Positions 1 to 7,719 of a DNA stretch of 64,000 nt are shown here, in pieces (the stretch's first letter is position 1; each line of letters begins with the position of its first letter). Source of the DNA: Bacteroides sp. (GTDB lineage Bacteria > Bacteroidota > Bacteroidia > Bacteroidales > Bacteroidaceae); NCBI GenBank assembly GCA_021201335.1, contig JAJQFD010000044.1:26356-90355 (forward strand). Direction: 5' to 3'. A program made the translations under genes and the position numbers. A model generated the notes under the pieces. It was given only the letters and a program-made list of their open reading frames with translations, was not told the DNA's origin and searched no databases.

Positions 1-298
1 TATCTTTGGGCATTGCCAGTGATAAGCGACATTTGCTGAAGCCCAGTCGTTTAATAATCTCGGCATCTTCTTTCTTTTCCACAAACTCATTTTCACCCAC
101 AATTCCCAGGTCGGCTATACCCGTAGCAACCGATTGAGGAATATCATCATCGCGTAAGAATAATACTTCAACAGGGAAATTTGAGGATTGAACCAACAAA
201 GTACGTTTGGAAGGACTTAGTTTAATATCAGACTCTGTAAGGAGGCTCATTGTTTCTTCAAATAAACGTCCTTTGGCTTGTACGGCAATTCTTAACAT
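1..298 (-). CDS. hisG: ATP phosphoribosyltransferase, N-terminal part (runs off window)
   Basis: This enzyme catalyses the first step of histidine synthesis, joining ATP and PRPP. The 99 visible residues begin MLRIAVQAKGRL and contain RDDDIPQSVATGIADLGIVG, then a GFSKCRLSLAMP stretch; both match the first third of HisG (compare E. coli [22 protein letters not shown] and the GGCRLSLA segment). The gene is cut by the window edge, so length and C-terminal type (short or long form) cannot be judged. It is the first gene after a histidine leader peptide and a terminator hairpin on the same strand, which independently supports the call. The remaining his genes should lie to the left of the window. 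Confidence 0.93.
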   Translation of the reverse strand, partial: MLRIAVQAKGRLFEETMSLLTESDIKLSPSKRTLLVQSSNFPVEVLFLRDDDIPQSVATGIADLGIVGENEFVEKKEDAEIIKRLGFSKCRLSLAMPKD

Positions 299-350
299 AG
301 TTCTTTTCTTGTTTGTTATGGTTTATTTATTACATATTATATACCAACAA

Positions 351-380
351 AAAAGGCTTACCCTTTACGGCAAGCCTTTT
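351..380 (-). terminator. his operon attenuator terminator
   Basis: On the minus strand AAAAGGCTT pairs with AAGCCTTTT around a short loop and is followed by a run of T, a Rho-independent terminator placed between the His leader peptide and hisG. A competing pairing is visible: GGGCAA just after the leader stop (about 411-416) can pair with the TTGCC that begins the terminator's loop side, which would form an antiterminator. This is the classic leader-peptide attenuation layout; the alternative fold is my inference. Confidence 0.75.
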
Positions 381-422
381 TATATTCTATTATTTCTTAC
401 ACAATATCATATTGCCCACCGA

Positions 423-467
423 TTATTCGTTAGGAAAATGATGATGATGTGTAATATTAATTATCAT
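423..467 (-). CDS. hisL: his operon leader peptide (14 aa, four consecutive His)
   Basis: The reading frame encodes MIINITHHHHFPNE and then TAA. Four CAT codons in a row in a 14-residue peptide, about 125 nt upstream of hisG and followed by a terminator hairpin, is diagnostic of ribosome-mediated attenuation: scarcity of charged tRNA-His stalls the ribosome on the His run and favours antitermination. The promoter lies about 20 nt upstream of the start. The peptide has no other expected function. The codons were read directly; regulation is inferred from the layout. Confidence 0.82.
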   Translation of the reverse strand: MIINITHHHHFPNE

Positions 468-487
468 AAATTTCTTGGTTTATGCGA

Positions 488-519
488 CAAAAATAAAGTT
501 TTTAATTGGTTTTGCCAAA
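488..519 (-). promoter_or_regulatory. his operon promoter (-33 TTTG, -7 TATTTTTG)
   Basis: On the minus strand TTTG (516-519) is followed after 20 nt by TATTTTTG (488-495), matching the Bacteroidetes -33/-7 consensus with normal spacing. Transcription should start near 481, about 14 nt before the leader-peptide ATG. Confidence 0.7.
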
Positions 520-535
520 CAATTATTATAAAAAA

Positions 536-1006
536 TCATTCTTCCAGATCACAAGACAGGAAGTTCATCTCATTTCGGGCTTTCTCATGCGAAAAAGTAA
601 AATAGGTACAGAGAGCTTTTGTGCACAGTTCGCCCTGTTGATTGTATAAGTAGGCTTCAATCAAAATAATGTTTCTTTTCTTCTCCTGTATCTTTGCTCT
701 CAACTCTATGTAATCATCCGTGGTATTAACAGATTTCATATACCGGGTTTCCATTTTGGATGTCACTCCGGTTGTTTGTAATTTACGCAAAATAACCCAA
801 GCACAAATTTCATCAAGCAGTACCGCCTGGATACCTCCATGAAGTGTATCCAGCCAACCTTGATACTCGGGGCGAGGCTTCCATCTGCTTATTATTTCAT
901 CACCATCCTCGTAAAATTCCATTTTTACACCAGCTGGATTACTCGGTGCACAACCAAAACAATTGTATCCTTTTACATCTTTCCAGGGATTGATTATTTT
1001 TTTCAT
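536..1006 (-). CDS. PaaI-like hotdog-fold thioesterase
   Basis: A 156-residue protein with the hotdog thioesterase pattern: CFGCAPSNPAGVKMEF at the start, the LHGGIQAVLLDEICAWV helix (HGG motif) near residues 55-72, and the usual beta strands after it. Family members hydrolyse acyl-CoA thioesters in the cytoplasm; the substrate here is unknown. It starts 14 nt after the end of dsbD on the same strand, so it is probably the last gene of a Dabb-dsbD-thioesterase transcription unit. Its 3' end abuts the his promoter. The related PaaI-type protein at 13665-14078 is shorter and distinct. Confidence 0.8.
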   Translation of the reverse strand: MKKIINPWKDVKGYNCFGCAPSNPAGVKMEFYEDGDEIISRWKPRPEYQGWLDTLHGGIQAVLLDEICAWVILRKLQTTGVTSKMETRYMKSVNTTDDYIELRAKIQEKKRNIILIEAYLYNQQGELCTKALCTYFTFSHEKARNEMNFLSCDLEE

Positions 1007-1020
1007 AAATCACTTAACTT

Positions 1021-3039
1021 TTAATAGTAATGTGTATAATTCTTCAAACCAGTTTCCAGAAAATCCACATATTTACTAATATCTTCGTCGTAAGCATATG
1101 ATTTATTTAATGGTTTGCCTTCATTATCAATTAAAACATAAAAAGGTTGGGCATTGGCACCAAATTTCACCCGTTGCAGATAACTCCATTTATCACCTAA
1201 TGTCCTGAGTGTTCTTTCTTTTCCGTTCTCTGTAATCTTGATCGGTTCCGGAAGAGCAGTTTTATTATCTGCATATAAAGTGATTAATACATAATCATTA
1301 TTAATAAGATTACTCACTTTATCGTCAGTCCAGACAGCTAATTCCATTTTTCGACAATTCACACAACCATAACCAGTAAAGTCGAGCATAACTGGCTTAC
1401 CCATCCGGGTAGCATATTCCATCCCTGCCTCATAATCATCAAACTGGGCATGCACTTCATTGGTATAAAGATTAAAATCCTGGGTGCTCATGGGAGGAGC
1501 AAAAGCGCTTACAGCTTTCAACGGAGCTCCCCATAGTCCGGGAATCATGTAAATAGCAAAAGCCAATGAACAAAGCGCCAGGAAAAATCGGGGAACAGAT
1601 ACTTTATCATTATCATCATCGTGTGGAAATTTAATCTTACCTAATAAGTATATTCCTAGCAATCCGAAGATCACAATCCATAATGCAAGGAATGTTTCCC
1701 GATCTAAGAGCCCCCATCCGTATGCAAGATCAGCAACAGAAAGAAATTTCAGGGCAAAAGCCAGTTCCAGAAAACCCAGTGTCACTTTGATGACATTCAT
1801 CCATCCACCCGATTTAGGCATCGACTTTAACCAGGAAGGAAAAAGAGCGAACAAGGTAAATGGCAGGGCCAATGCAATAGCAAAACCCAACATACCAATA
1901 GCGGGTGCAACCACACTACCGGTTGTAGATACTTCAACTAACAAGAATCCAATAATAGGTCCGGTACAAGAAAAAGAAACCAATGCCAATGTGAATGCCA
2001 TCAGAAATATACTGATTAATCCACTGGTAGTCTCGGCTTTGCTGTCAACTGCACTACTCCACCTAGAAGGCAATGTAATCTCAAATGCTCCAAAGAAAGA
2101 GGCTGCAAAAATCACCAGCATCAGGAAGAAAAGAATATTAAATATCGCATTGGTTGATAATGCATTTAATGCACTGGCTCCGAATATCAGTGTGATGGCA
2201 ATTCCTAAAGTAACATATATGACAACTATAGATGCTCCATAAGTGATTACATCCCGGATCCCTTTCTGTTTATCCTTTGTTCTTTTCAGGAAAAAACTAA
2301 CTGTCATCGGAATAATGGGCCATACGCAAGGCGTAAACAAAGCTAATAGTCCACCAATAAAACCTGCAAAAAAGATATACAACCAGGATCGGTCTTTTTC
2401 TCCGGTTGATTCACCAAAATTTTGTAATTCTCTAATAACAGGAGCCCATAAATCAAGCTGAGTTTGTTTTGCATTGGTAGTTATATTCTCTACAGGGGGT
2501 TCCTGAACAACAGGATTTTCTTTTTCACCAGTATTATCTTCCTTTTGAGGCTTCGCAACGGCAACAGCAGTATTGGAAGGAGTTGTAGCTGTTTTACCTG
2601 AGAAACTAAAGCCTTCTCGAGTGGGTGGCAAACAGGTTTCATCAGTACATGCGCCATACTCAAATTCACCCTCTATTGAATAATTACCGCCAGTTAATTT
2701 AAGCTTTTGAAAAAGCTCGCCTTTCTTCTCGAAATAGCGTACGTTTATCTCAAAGATGTTATCATACTTCGCAATTTCATTTCCTCTGGGCTGCAATTTA
2801 CCTACTACTTCGGCGCCTTCGATTTTATCAATAGTGAGTGAAGCTGATGTGGGACCACCTTCTAAATCCGTAGAATAAACATGCCAACCGTCATCGATAG
2901 TCATACTGATTACAATCTCAGCCTCCGTATCGGAAAGTTTTTTAAAATCGGTTTTTACTTTCACCGGGTCGAATATCTGCGCACCCAGGTTACTTACTGT
3001 AAATGATAAAAACGCGAATAAAAAAATTGCCTTTTTCAT
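1021..3039 (-). CDS. dsbD: thiol:disulfide interchange protein DsbD-like
   Basis: A 672-residue inner-membrane reductase that carries electrons from cytoplasmic thioredoxin to the periplasm. A signal peptide (about 1-20, ending LGAQ) is followed by a periplasmic DsbD N-terminal domain (25-150) with CTDETCLPP. A proline-rich linker leads to about eight membrane segments (220-500), including the conserved FTPCVWPIIPMTVSFF and FSCTGPIIG cysteine motifs. The C-terminal thioredoxin-like domain (530-665) carries the redox pair CVNC in GYGCVNCRKME. All three redox modules of DsbD are therefore present and the length is normal for Bacteroidetes DsbD. It lies 15 nt after the Dabb gene and before the thioesterase, an apparent operon. 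Confidence 0.92.
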   Translation of the reverse strand: MKKAIFLFAFLSFTVSNLGAQIFDPVKVKTDFKKLSDTEAEIVISMTIDDGWHVYSTDLEGGPTSASLTIDKIEGAEVVGKLQPRGNEIAKYDNIFEINVRYFEKKGELFQKLKLTGGNYSIEGEFEYGACTDETCLPPTREGFSFSGKTATTPSNTAVAVAKPQKEDNTGEKENPVVQEPPVENITTNAKQTQLDLWAPVIRELQNFGESTGEKDRSWLYIFFAGFIGGLLALFTPCVWPIIPMTVSFFLKRTKDKQKGIRDVITYGASIVVIYVTLGIAITLIFGASALNALSTNAIFNILFFLMLVIFAASFFGAFEITLPSRWSSAVDSKAETTSGLISIFLMAFTLALVSFSCTGPIIGFLLVEVSTTGSVVAPAIGMLGFAIALALPFTLFALFPSWLKSMPKSGGWMNVIKVTLGFLELAFALKFLSVADLAYGWGLLDRETFLALWIVIFGLLGIYLLGKIKFPHDDDNDKVSVPRFFLALCSLAFAIYMIPGLWGAPLKAVSAFAPPMSTQDFNLYTNEVHAQFDDYEAGMEYATRMGKPVMLDFTGYGCVNCRKMELAVWTDDKVSNLINNDYVLITLYADNKTALPEPIKITENGKERTLRTLGDKWSYLQRVKFGANAQPFYVLIDNEGKPLNKSYAYDEDISKYVDFLETGLKNYTHYY

Positions 3040-3054
3040 GTATAGAATATAATT

Positions 3055-3354
3055 TTAGATTTCGCAATCCACACAAGCACGGTTTTCTTTGGCTTCCGCA
3101 ATAATCCTTCCGGCAGCTATATGGTCAGGATGGGTAGCGTAGATTTTCACATCTTCCAATGAATCGAACTCACTGTACAATGCAATATGCCAATTTTCAG
3201 CCGGATTCATATTTAATCCAACCTCAATTTTACGTATAACGTCAATTCTTGGAGGAAGTGCTTCAATGGATTCCTTAAATCTTTTCATGAGTTCCCACTT
3301 TTCATTTTCGGACAATTCCTCTTTCAGCTTAAATATTACAATGTGCTTAACCAT
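3055..3354 (-). CDS. Dabb (stress-responsive alpha/beta barrel) family protein
   Basis: A 99-residue protein starting MVKHIVIFKLKEELSE with the Dabb pattern: a first strand HIVIFKLK, the helix with LPPRIDVIRKIEVGLNMNP, and DSLEDVKIYATHPDHIAA near the end, matching the conserved YxxHPxH motif. Dabb proteins are small ferredoxin-like dimers; the biochemical role in bacteria is mostly unknown. It is the first gene of the run toward dsbD. A minus-strand TAATTTTG at 3455-3462 could be its -7 element, giving a leader of about 95 nt. Confidence 0.82.
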   Translation of the reverse strand: MVKHIVIFKLKEELSENEKWELMKRFKESIEALPPRIDVIRKIEVGLNMNPAENWHIALYSEFDSLEDVKIYATHPDHIAAGRIIAEAKENRACVDCEI

Positions 3355-3492
3355 ACGTTGCTATTTTAATTTTTGTTTCTATATTTGTATTGCCACGGAT
3401 AGTAACCGGGCATGAGCATAACATAATGTTATCAATCAGGGCAAAAACCCGGTACAAAATTAATTTTTTTGTTTCAAAAATACATTAAACGG

Positions 3493-4107
3493 ATGTTAAT
3501 AATAGGGATTGCAGGGGGCACCGGATCTGGTAAAACCACTGTTGTAAGAAAAATAGTTGAAAGTTTACCCATGGGGGAAGTGGTTCTTTTACCCCAGGAT
3601 TCTTATTATAAAGATAGTAGCCATGTACCGGTCGAAGAACGTCAAAACATTAACTTTGACCATCCGGATGCTTTCGATTGGCGTCTCTTGTCTAAACATG
3701 TGAGTATGCTGAGAGAAGGCCAAAGTATCGAACAACCCACCTACTCCTATCTTTCCTGCACACGACAATCAGAAACTATTCATGTTGAACCCAGAGAAGT
3801 AATTATCATTGAAGGTATCCTGGCATTGAGCGACAAAAAGTTGCGCCAATTGATGGATCTTAAAATATTCGTAGACACAGATCCGGACGATCGTCTGATC
3901 CGTGTCATCCGAAGAGATATCCGGGAGCGGGGACGCTCTGCCGAAGCAGTTATGGACCGGTATGTGCGGGTACTAAAACCGATGCACGAGCAATTTATCG
4001 AACCGACCAAACGATACGCTGATTTAATTATCCCGGAAGGAGGTAGTAACCAGGTAGCCATCAACCTGATGACTAGATTTATCAAAGAGCACTTATATCC
4101 CATTTAA
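3493..4107 (+). CDS. udk: uridine kinase
   Basis: Phosphorylates uridine and cytidine in pyrimidine salvage. The P-loop GIAGGTGSGKTT sits at residues 5-16, followed by LPQDSYYKD, NFDHPDAFDWRLL, IEGILAL and the RLIRVIRRDIRERGR lid segment, all standard for Udk. I start at the ATG at 3493 (MLIIGIAGG, 204 residues) rather than the in-frame TTG at 3469, because the P-loop of Udk lies a few residues from the N terminus. The gene is monocistronic, transcribed away from the Dabb-dsbD unit. Confidence 0.93.
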   Translation: MLIIGIAGGTGSGKTTVVRKIVESLPMGEVVLLPQDSYYKDSSHVPVEERQNINFDHPDAFDWRLLSKHVSMLREGQSIEQPTYSYLSCTRQSETIHVEPREVIIIEGILALSDKKLRQLMDLKIFVDTDPDDRLIRVIRRDIRERGRSAEAVMDRYVRVLKPMHEQFIEPTKRYADLIIPEGGSNQVAINLMTRFIKEHLYPI

Positions 4108-4252
4108 ATAGACACCAATCTGATTCATAAACTTTTTATTATTCAGGGAGGACATTATATAGTAGCCAACAATCTTAATGCAAAAAGTTTTCTCTTGCTG
4201 ACGACAGAGAACATTCAAAGTAACCTTTGTGTTTAAATGAAAAATCATACGT

Positions 4253-5629
4253 ATGAAAAAAGCTTTTTACTTACTGATATTACTTTTTGCCTGTATAGCT
4301 TGTAATACCCAGTCCAAAGAGGGACGGGAAAAAGGCTACGACCTTCCTCAAGTAAGAGATAGCGGAGAATTAGTCGCCCTGACGCTTTATAGCTCCACTT
4401 CTTATTTCATTTATCGGGGGGAAGCAATGGGATTCCAGTATGAATTGGGGGAGCAATTTGCACAAAGCTTAGGAGTAAAGCTCCGTATAAAAGTAGCTAA
4501 CAGTACTTCTGAATTATTCCAGATGTTGATGGATAAGGAAGGGGATATTATCACTTACCCGCTACCTGTTACCAAAACAAGGAGGGACAGCCTGCTTTTT
4601 TGTGGTGAAGAAGTTGTAACCCACCAGGTAATTGTTCAGCAGTCTAACGGCAAAAACAAACCATTGAAAGATGTTACCGAATTAATCGGTAAAGAAGTTC
4701 ATGTTAAGCCGGGACGGTATTATCATCGTCTGATTAACCTTAACGAAGAATTAGGAGGCGGCATCATCATCCACAAAGTAAATGCTGACAGCGTTTCTAT
4801 GGAAGATTTGATTACGCAGGTTTCCCGTGGTGATATACTTTATACCGTTTGTGACAATGATGTCGCCCAATTAAATAAAACATATTATCCGAATCTGGAT
4901 ATAAGCTTATCTATCAGTTACGACCAGCTTTCTTCCTGGGCTGTTCGGAAAGACTCACTCATGCTGGCAGAGGCCGCCAATAAATGGAACGAAGCAAATC
5001 AGACATCTTCTGCCTACAATGCCAGTATGAAACGTTATTTTGAAATCAGTAAAGCTGCTCCCTCAATAAATATATTGTCCATTCAGGAAGGTAAAATTTC
5101 CGTTTATGATGATCTCTTTAAAAAATATGCTCCCGAAATTGGATGGGACTGGCGCTTGTTGGCTGCTTTAGCTTACCAAGAATCCAATTTTGACCCAGAT
5201 GTAACATCTTGGGCTGGTGCCAGAGGACTGATGCAACTCATGCCATCCACTGCGCGGGCAATGGGGGTTCCTCCAGGTATGGAAGATAATCCAGAGGAAA
5301 GCATAAAAGGAGCAATTAATTATATCACAGCTACCTCTCGAAGTCTGCGAATGATACAGGACGACAAAGAACGGATCAATTTTATACTAGGTGCTTATAA
5401 TGCAGGATTGGGTCATATCTATGATGCTATGGCACTGGCGGAAAAGTATGGTAAAAATAAATATATATGGGAAGATAATGTTGAAGAATTTATCCTATTG
5501 AAAAATAACGAGGAATATTACAATGACCCGGTGGTTAAGAATGGATATTTCCGTGGAACAGAAACCTATAATTTTGTACGCGATATTAATGCACGGTTTG
5601 AGCTCTATAAAATGAAAATAAAATCTTAG
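4253..5629 (+). CDS. mltF: MltF-like membrane-bound lytic transglycosylase
   Basis: A 458-residue lipoprotein (lipobox FACIAC, Cys17). Residues about 40-270 form a solute-binding-protein type 3 domain (ELVALTLYSSTSYFIYRGE and onward). Residues about 285-440 form a lytic transglycosylase domain with the catalytic Glu in ALAYQESNFDPDV (about residue 311), the AGARGLMQLMPSTARAMG motif and AYNAGLGHI. This two-domain order is that of MltF, which cleaves peptidoglycan to 1,6-anhydro-muropeptides; the N-terminal domain acts as a regulator rather than in transport. A near-consensus -7 element (TAACCTTTG region) lies about 30 nt upstream. Confidence 0.93.
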   Translation: MKKAFYLLILLFACIACNTQSKEGREKGYDLPQVRDSGELVALTLYSSTSYFIYRGEAMGFQYELGEQFAQSLGVKLRIKVANSTSELFQMLMDKEGDIITYPLPVTKTRRDSLLFCGEEVVTHQVIVQQSNGKNKPLKDVTELIGKEVHVKPGRYYHRLINLNEELGGGIIIHKVNADSVSMEDLITQVSRGDILYTVCDNDVAQLNKTYYPNLDISLSISYDQLSSWAVRKDSLMLAEAANKWNEANQTSSAYNASMKRYFEISKAAPSINILSIQEGKISVYDDLFKKYAPEIGWDWRLLAALAYQESNFDPDVTSWAGARGLMQLMPSTARAMGVPPGMEDNPEESIKGAINYITATSRSLRMIQDDKERINFILGAYNAGLGHIYDAMALAEKYGKNKYIWEDNVEEFILLKNNEEYYNDPVVKNGYFRGTETYNFVRDINARFELYKMKIKS

Positions 5630-5656
5630 CATTCGGTGTTATACACCGAATGCTAA
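5626..5656. terminator. hairpin after mltF (13-bp stem), possibly bidirectional
   Basis: TTAGCATTCGGTG pairs perfectly with CACCGAATGCTAA around the loop TTATA, and the mltF stop codon is part of the left arm. The minus strand is followed by GATTTTATTTT and the plus strand by AGTTAG, so it works best as a terminator for the convergent gene 5716-6246 but can also protect the mltF 3' end. Confidence 0.65.
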
Positions 5657-5715
5657 AGTTAGAATTCAGAAATGAAGAAGGATGGAATCCATTCTTAACT
5701 CTTTATTTACACGAT

Positions 5716-6246
5716 TCATTTTTTCAGGGCTTCTACCAGTTTGTCCATCATCGTCCAAATTGTACTCTCCGTTTCAGCCGTATAGAAGTTTCCATCAATA
5801 GCACACTTTTCACCGCTTACATTTGCTTTCTGAATAGCTGCTTGTGCCAAAGGATGAAGAGAAATCGTTTTTCCGGCTGCAATGCCTGCAAACTCAAACA
5901 TCATTCCAGCAGCACAATGACCAATCATTATTTTATCTTTATCTGCAAAAGCCTTAATCACAGCCATTAAATCCTGATTGTAAGTTTTATCGGCATTTTC
6001 ACTAAATTTTGGAATGGCATCACCACAACCAAATACCAGGGCATCATATTCATCCTCTTTACCTTTCAGATTAGCAATTACATCATCTACTGTAATTGTA
6101 ATACCTGAATTTGTTTTTATCTCTTTTGTATCAGCTACCGCATATACTTTATAGGGTATATCGTTTTCAAAAAATGTTTCCAGGTACTGGAACAATCCAA
6201 ACCCGTTTACCGGATTCACGGCCAAAACAGCCACTTTTTTTGCCAT
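5716..6246 (-). CDS. DJ-1/PfpI family protein
   Basis: A 176-residue protein beginning MAKKVAVLAVNPVNG; the longer in-frame start at 6270 adds eight unlikely residues. The flavodoxin-like DJ-1/PfpI fold is recognised from the first strand KVAVLAVN, the glutamate-bearing DALVFGCGDA region and the nucleophile elbow GHCAAGM (Cys at about residue 110). Family members include glyoxalase III, deglycase-like and chaperone proteins; which one applies cannot be told. It is divergent from an HxlR regulator with overlapping promoters, so HxlR probably controls it in response to electrophile or redox stress. Confidence 0.82.
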   Translation of the reverse strand: MAKKVAVLAVNPVNGFGLFQYLETFFENDIPYKVYAVADTKEIKTNSGITITVDDVIANLKGKEDEYDALVFGCGDAIPKFSENADKTYNQDLMAVIKAFADKDKIMIGHCAAGMMFEFAGIAAGKTISLHPLAQAAIQKANVSGEKCAIDGNFYTAETESTIWTMMDKLVEALKK

Positions 6247-6292
6247 AACTTCAAATTTTAAATGAAACAATAGTTATTTAAAGTAAGTTGAT

Positions 6293-6313
6293 TACTTTTG
6301 TGACACAAAGGTA
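6293..6313. promoter_or_regulatory. overlapping divergent promoters with palindromic operator
   Basis: TACTTTTG (6293-6300, plus) and TACCTTTG (6306-6313, minus) are both -7 consensus elements for the HxlR and DJ-1 genes. Between and across them lies the dyad TTTGTGACACAAA (6297-6309). A dimeric regulator bound here would block both promoters, which fits HxlR autorepression. Confidence 0.6.
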
Positions 6314-6410
6314 TAGACAGCTTTTTAAATAAACAAGAACGAACCTGACAATAAGAGACTTACATAAAAGTAACTACTATTGAAACACAAGAACTTATGG
6401 AAGAAAAAAA

Positions 6411-6764
6411 ATGATAAATTTTCACCCTAACGGCAATTGCCCAGTACGCGACATTGTTGCACGACTAGGTGATAAATGGTCGATGCTGGTGATGATAACT
6501 TTACAAAAGAATGGTATAATGCGTTTTAGCGATATACATAAAACTATTGCAGATATCTCCCAGCGGATGCTGACCGTAACTTTACGAACTTTAGAATCGG
6601 ATGGACTGGTAGCCCGGAAAGTATATGCAGAAGTACCTCCACGAGTTGAGTATGCTCTTACCGATAGAGGAGAAAGCTTGATGCCACACATACAAAACCT
6701 GGTAGATTGGGCCACAAAGCACATGGAAGATATTTTGGAAAAAAGAGCCGGCATAAAAATATAA
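6411..6764 (+). CDS. HxlR-family winged-helix regulator
   Basis: A 117-residue protein with the full HxlR pattern: NCPVRDIVARLGDKWSMLVM at residues 8-27, then MRFSDIHKTIADISQRMLTVTLR, LESDGLVARKVY and the wing VPPRVEYALTDRGESL. The conserved Cys in NGNCPVRD is the residue that senses electrophiles or oxidants in HxlR relatives such as YodB and HypR, so redox sensing is plausible. It is divergent from the DJ-1 gene and shares the palindromic region at 6297-6309. Confidence 0.92.
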   Translation: MINFHPNGNCPVRDIVARLGDKWSMLVMITLQKNGIMRFSDIHKTIADISQRMLTVTLRTLESDGLVARKVYAEVPPRVEYALTDRGESLMPHIQNLVDWATKHMEDILEKRAGIKI

Positions 6765-6853
6765 AAAAACGCTCCTATTATCACTAACAGGAAGCGCCTA
6801 ACCATTTTTAATTAATTATATCACAAAAATCTGTACTAAGTCTATATTTTTTA

Positions 6854-7348
6854 TTAATATTCACTTACTAAATATTGGACTCCATATTCAAAGTCAACAC
6901 TCTTAATCATTTTCCACCCTTTTTTCCTCTCATCCCATTTATATGATAAATAGGCGGTAGGCTGATTTATTTCATCCAATCTATAAACATTTCTTTGCTT
7001 CAAGAGATTGTATTCAAAATCTTTGGGATTCCATTTGGCAAAATCCATAACCATTTTACCGTTTGAATAAGTATAACTTATTAAATAATACGGTGCCCAT
7101 GCTTCCGTTGCTTTATCCCACTTAAAGGTTTCTTTAGAAGTCAACCGATTCTCATCATCATAAGAATAACAATACTTTAAATGATATTTTATTCCCCCAA
7201 TATTACGGTAAAGTGTCTGGATTACAACCTTATTATCCTTTCCCTCATCCTGAGCTATATATTTGCTACCAGCATATAAATTAAAGCCAGAAATTCCGGC
7301 GATCATCATCGCAATCAACACAACACTTTTTGCCAAAACAGTTTTCAT
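6854..7348 (-). CDS. DUF3836-like exported protein
   Basis: A 164-residue protein with a signal peptide (1-26, ending NLYAG). The rest is a run of short beta motifs such as YSYDDENRLTSKETFKWDKA, AWAPYYLISYTYSNGK and YLSYKWDERKKGWKM. This resembles the Bacteroidetes DUF3836 family, whose YD/RHS-like repeats probably form an extracytoplasmic sheet. Function is unknown. It is flanked by HxlR and a long intergenic region and appears to be transcribed alone. Confidence 0.7.
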   Translation of the reverse strand: MKTVLAKSVVLIAMMIAGISGFNLYAGSKYIAQDEGKDNKVVIQTLYRNIGGIKYHLKYCYSYDDENRLTSKETFKWDKATEAWAPYYLISYTYSNGKMVMDFAKWNPKDFEYNLLKQRNVYRLDEINQPTAYLSYKWDERKKGWKMIKSVDFEYGVQYLVSEY

Positions 7349-7540
7349 AATTATACGTTTTTAAATATTCAATAATTATCGAAAAGCCTTATATGTAAGA
7401 CGACAAATACTTTTTAAAAGTTGCCTATATACAGGAACATTTTATTAGGAAATATTTTCTTGTTTGCTTCATTACATTAAATGCAATATATATGCCAGAA
7501 TCATAATTATCTGACAATCAACTGGTTCAAAATTATCTTA

Positions 7541-7589
7541 CTGTACGATAATGAACAAACTGTACGAAATGTTCGGAGAAACATTTCGT
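7541..7589. promoter_or_regulatory. direct repeats plus hairpin upstream of zinc-ribbon AraC gene
   Basis: CTGTACGA occurs at 7541-7548 and 7560-7567 (19-bp period). The second copy runs into a 10-bp inverted repeat, ACGAAATGTT / AACATTTCGT (7564-7573 and 7580-7589). This lies in the 371-bp gap between DUF3836 and the AraC gene and is the only strong structure there. Half-sites one helical turn or two apart are typical of AraC binding, so it may be the autoregulatory site. The assignment is inference. Confidence 0.35.
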
Positions 7590-7692
7590 TTTGATACAAG
7601 AACTTGATTAAAATTTCTCTCATCGTGAGTTTTCGAAAGAATAAATTGATTAAAATGCCTATTTTGGACAACTATTTTTAAAAGACTCGTCT

Positions 7693-7700
7693 TACATTTG
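7693..7700 (+). promoter_or_regulatory. -7 promoter element of the AraC gene
   Basis: TACATTTG matches TAnnTTTG and lies 20 nt before the ATG at 7720. No -33 TTTG is found at the usual distance, which is consistent with a promoter that needs an activator. Confidence 0.5.
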
Positions 7701-7719
7701 TATATACAGTATAGATTTT

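Noticed and set aside
207..605. 132-codon plus-strand frame at the left end
   Set aside because: It overlaps hisG, its leader and its promoter on the opposite strand and has no recognisable domain.
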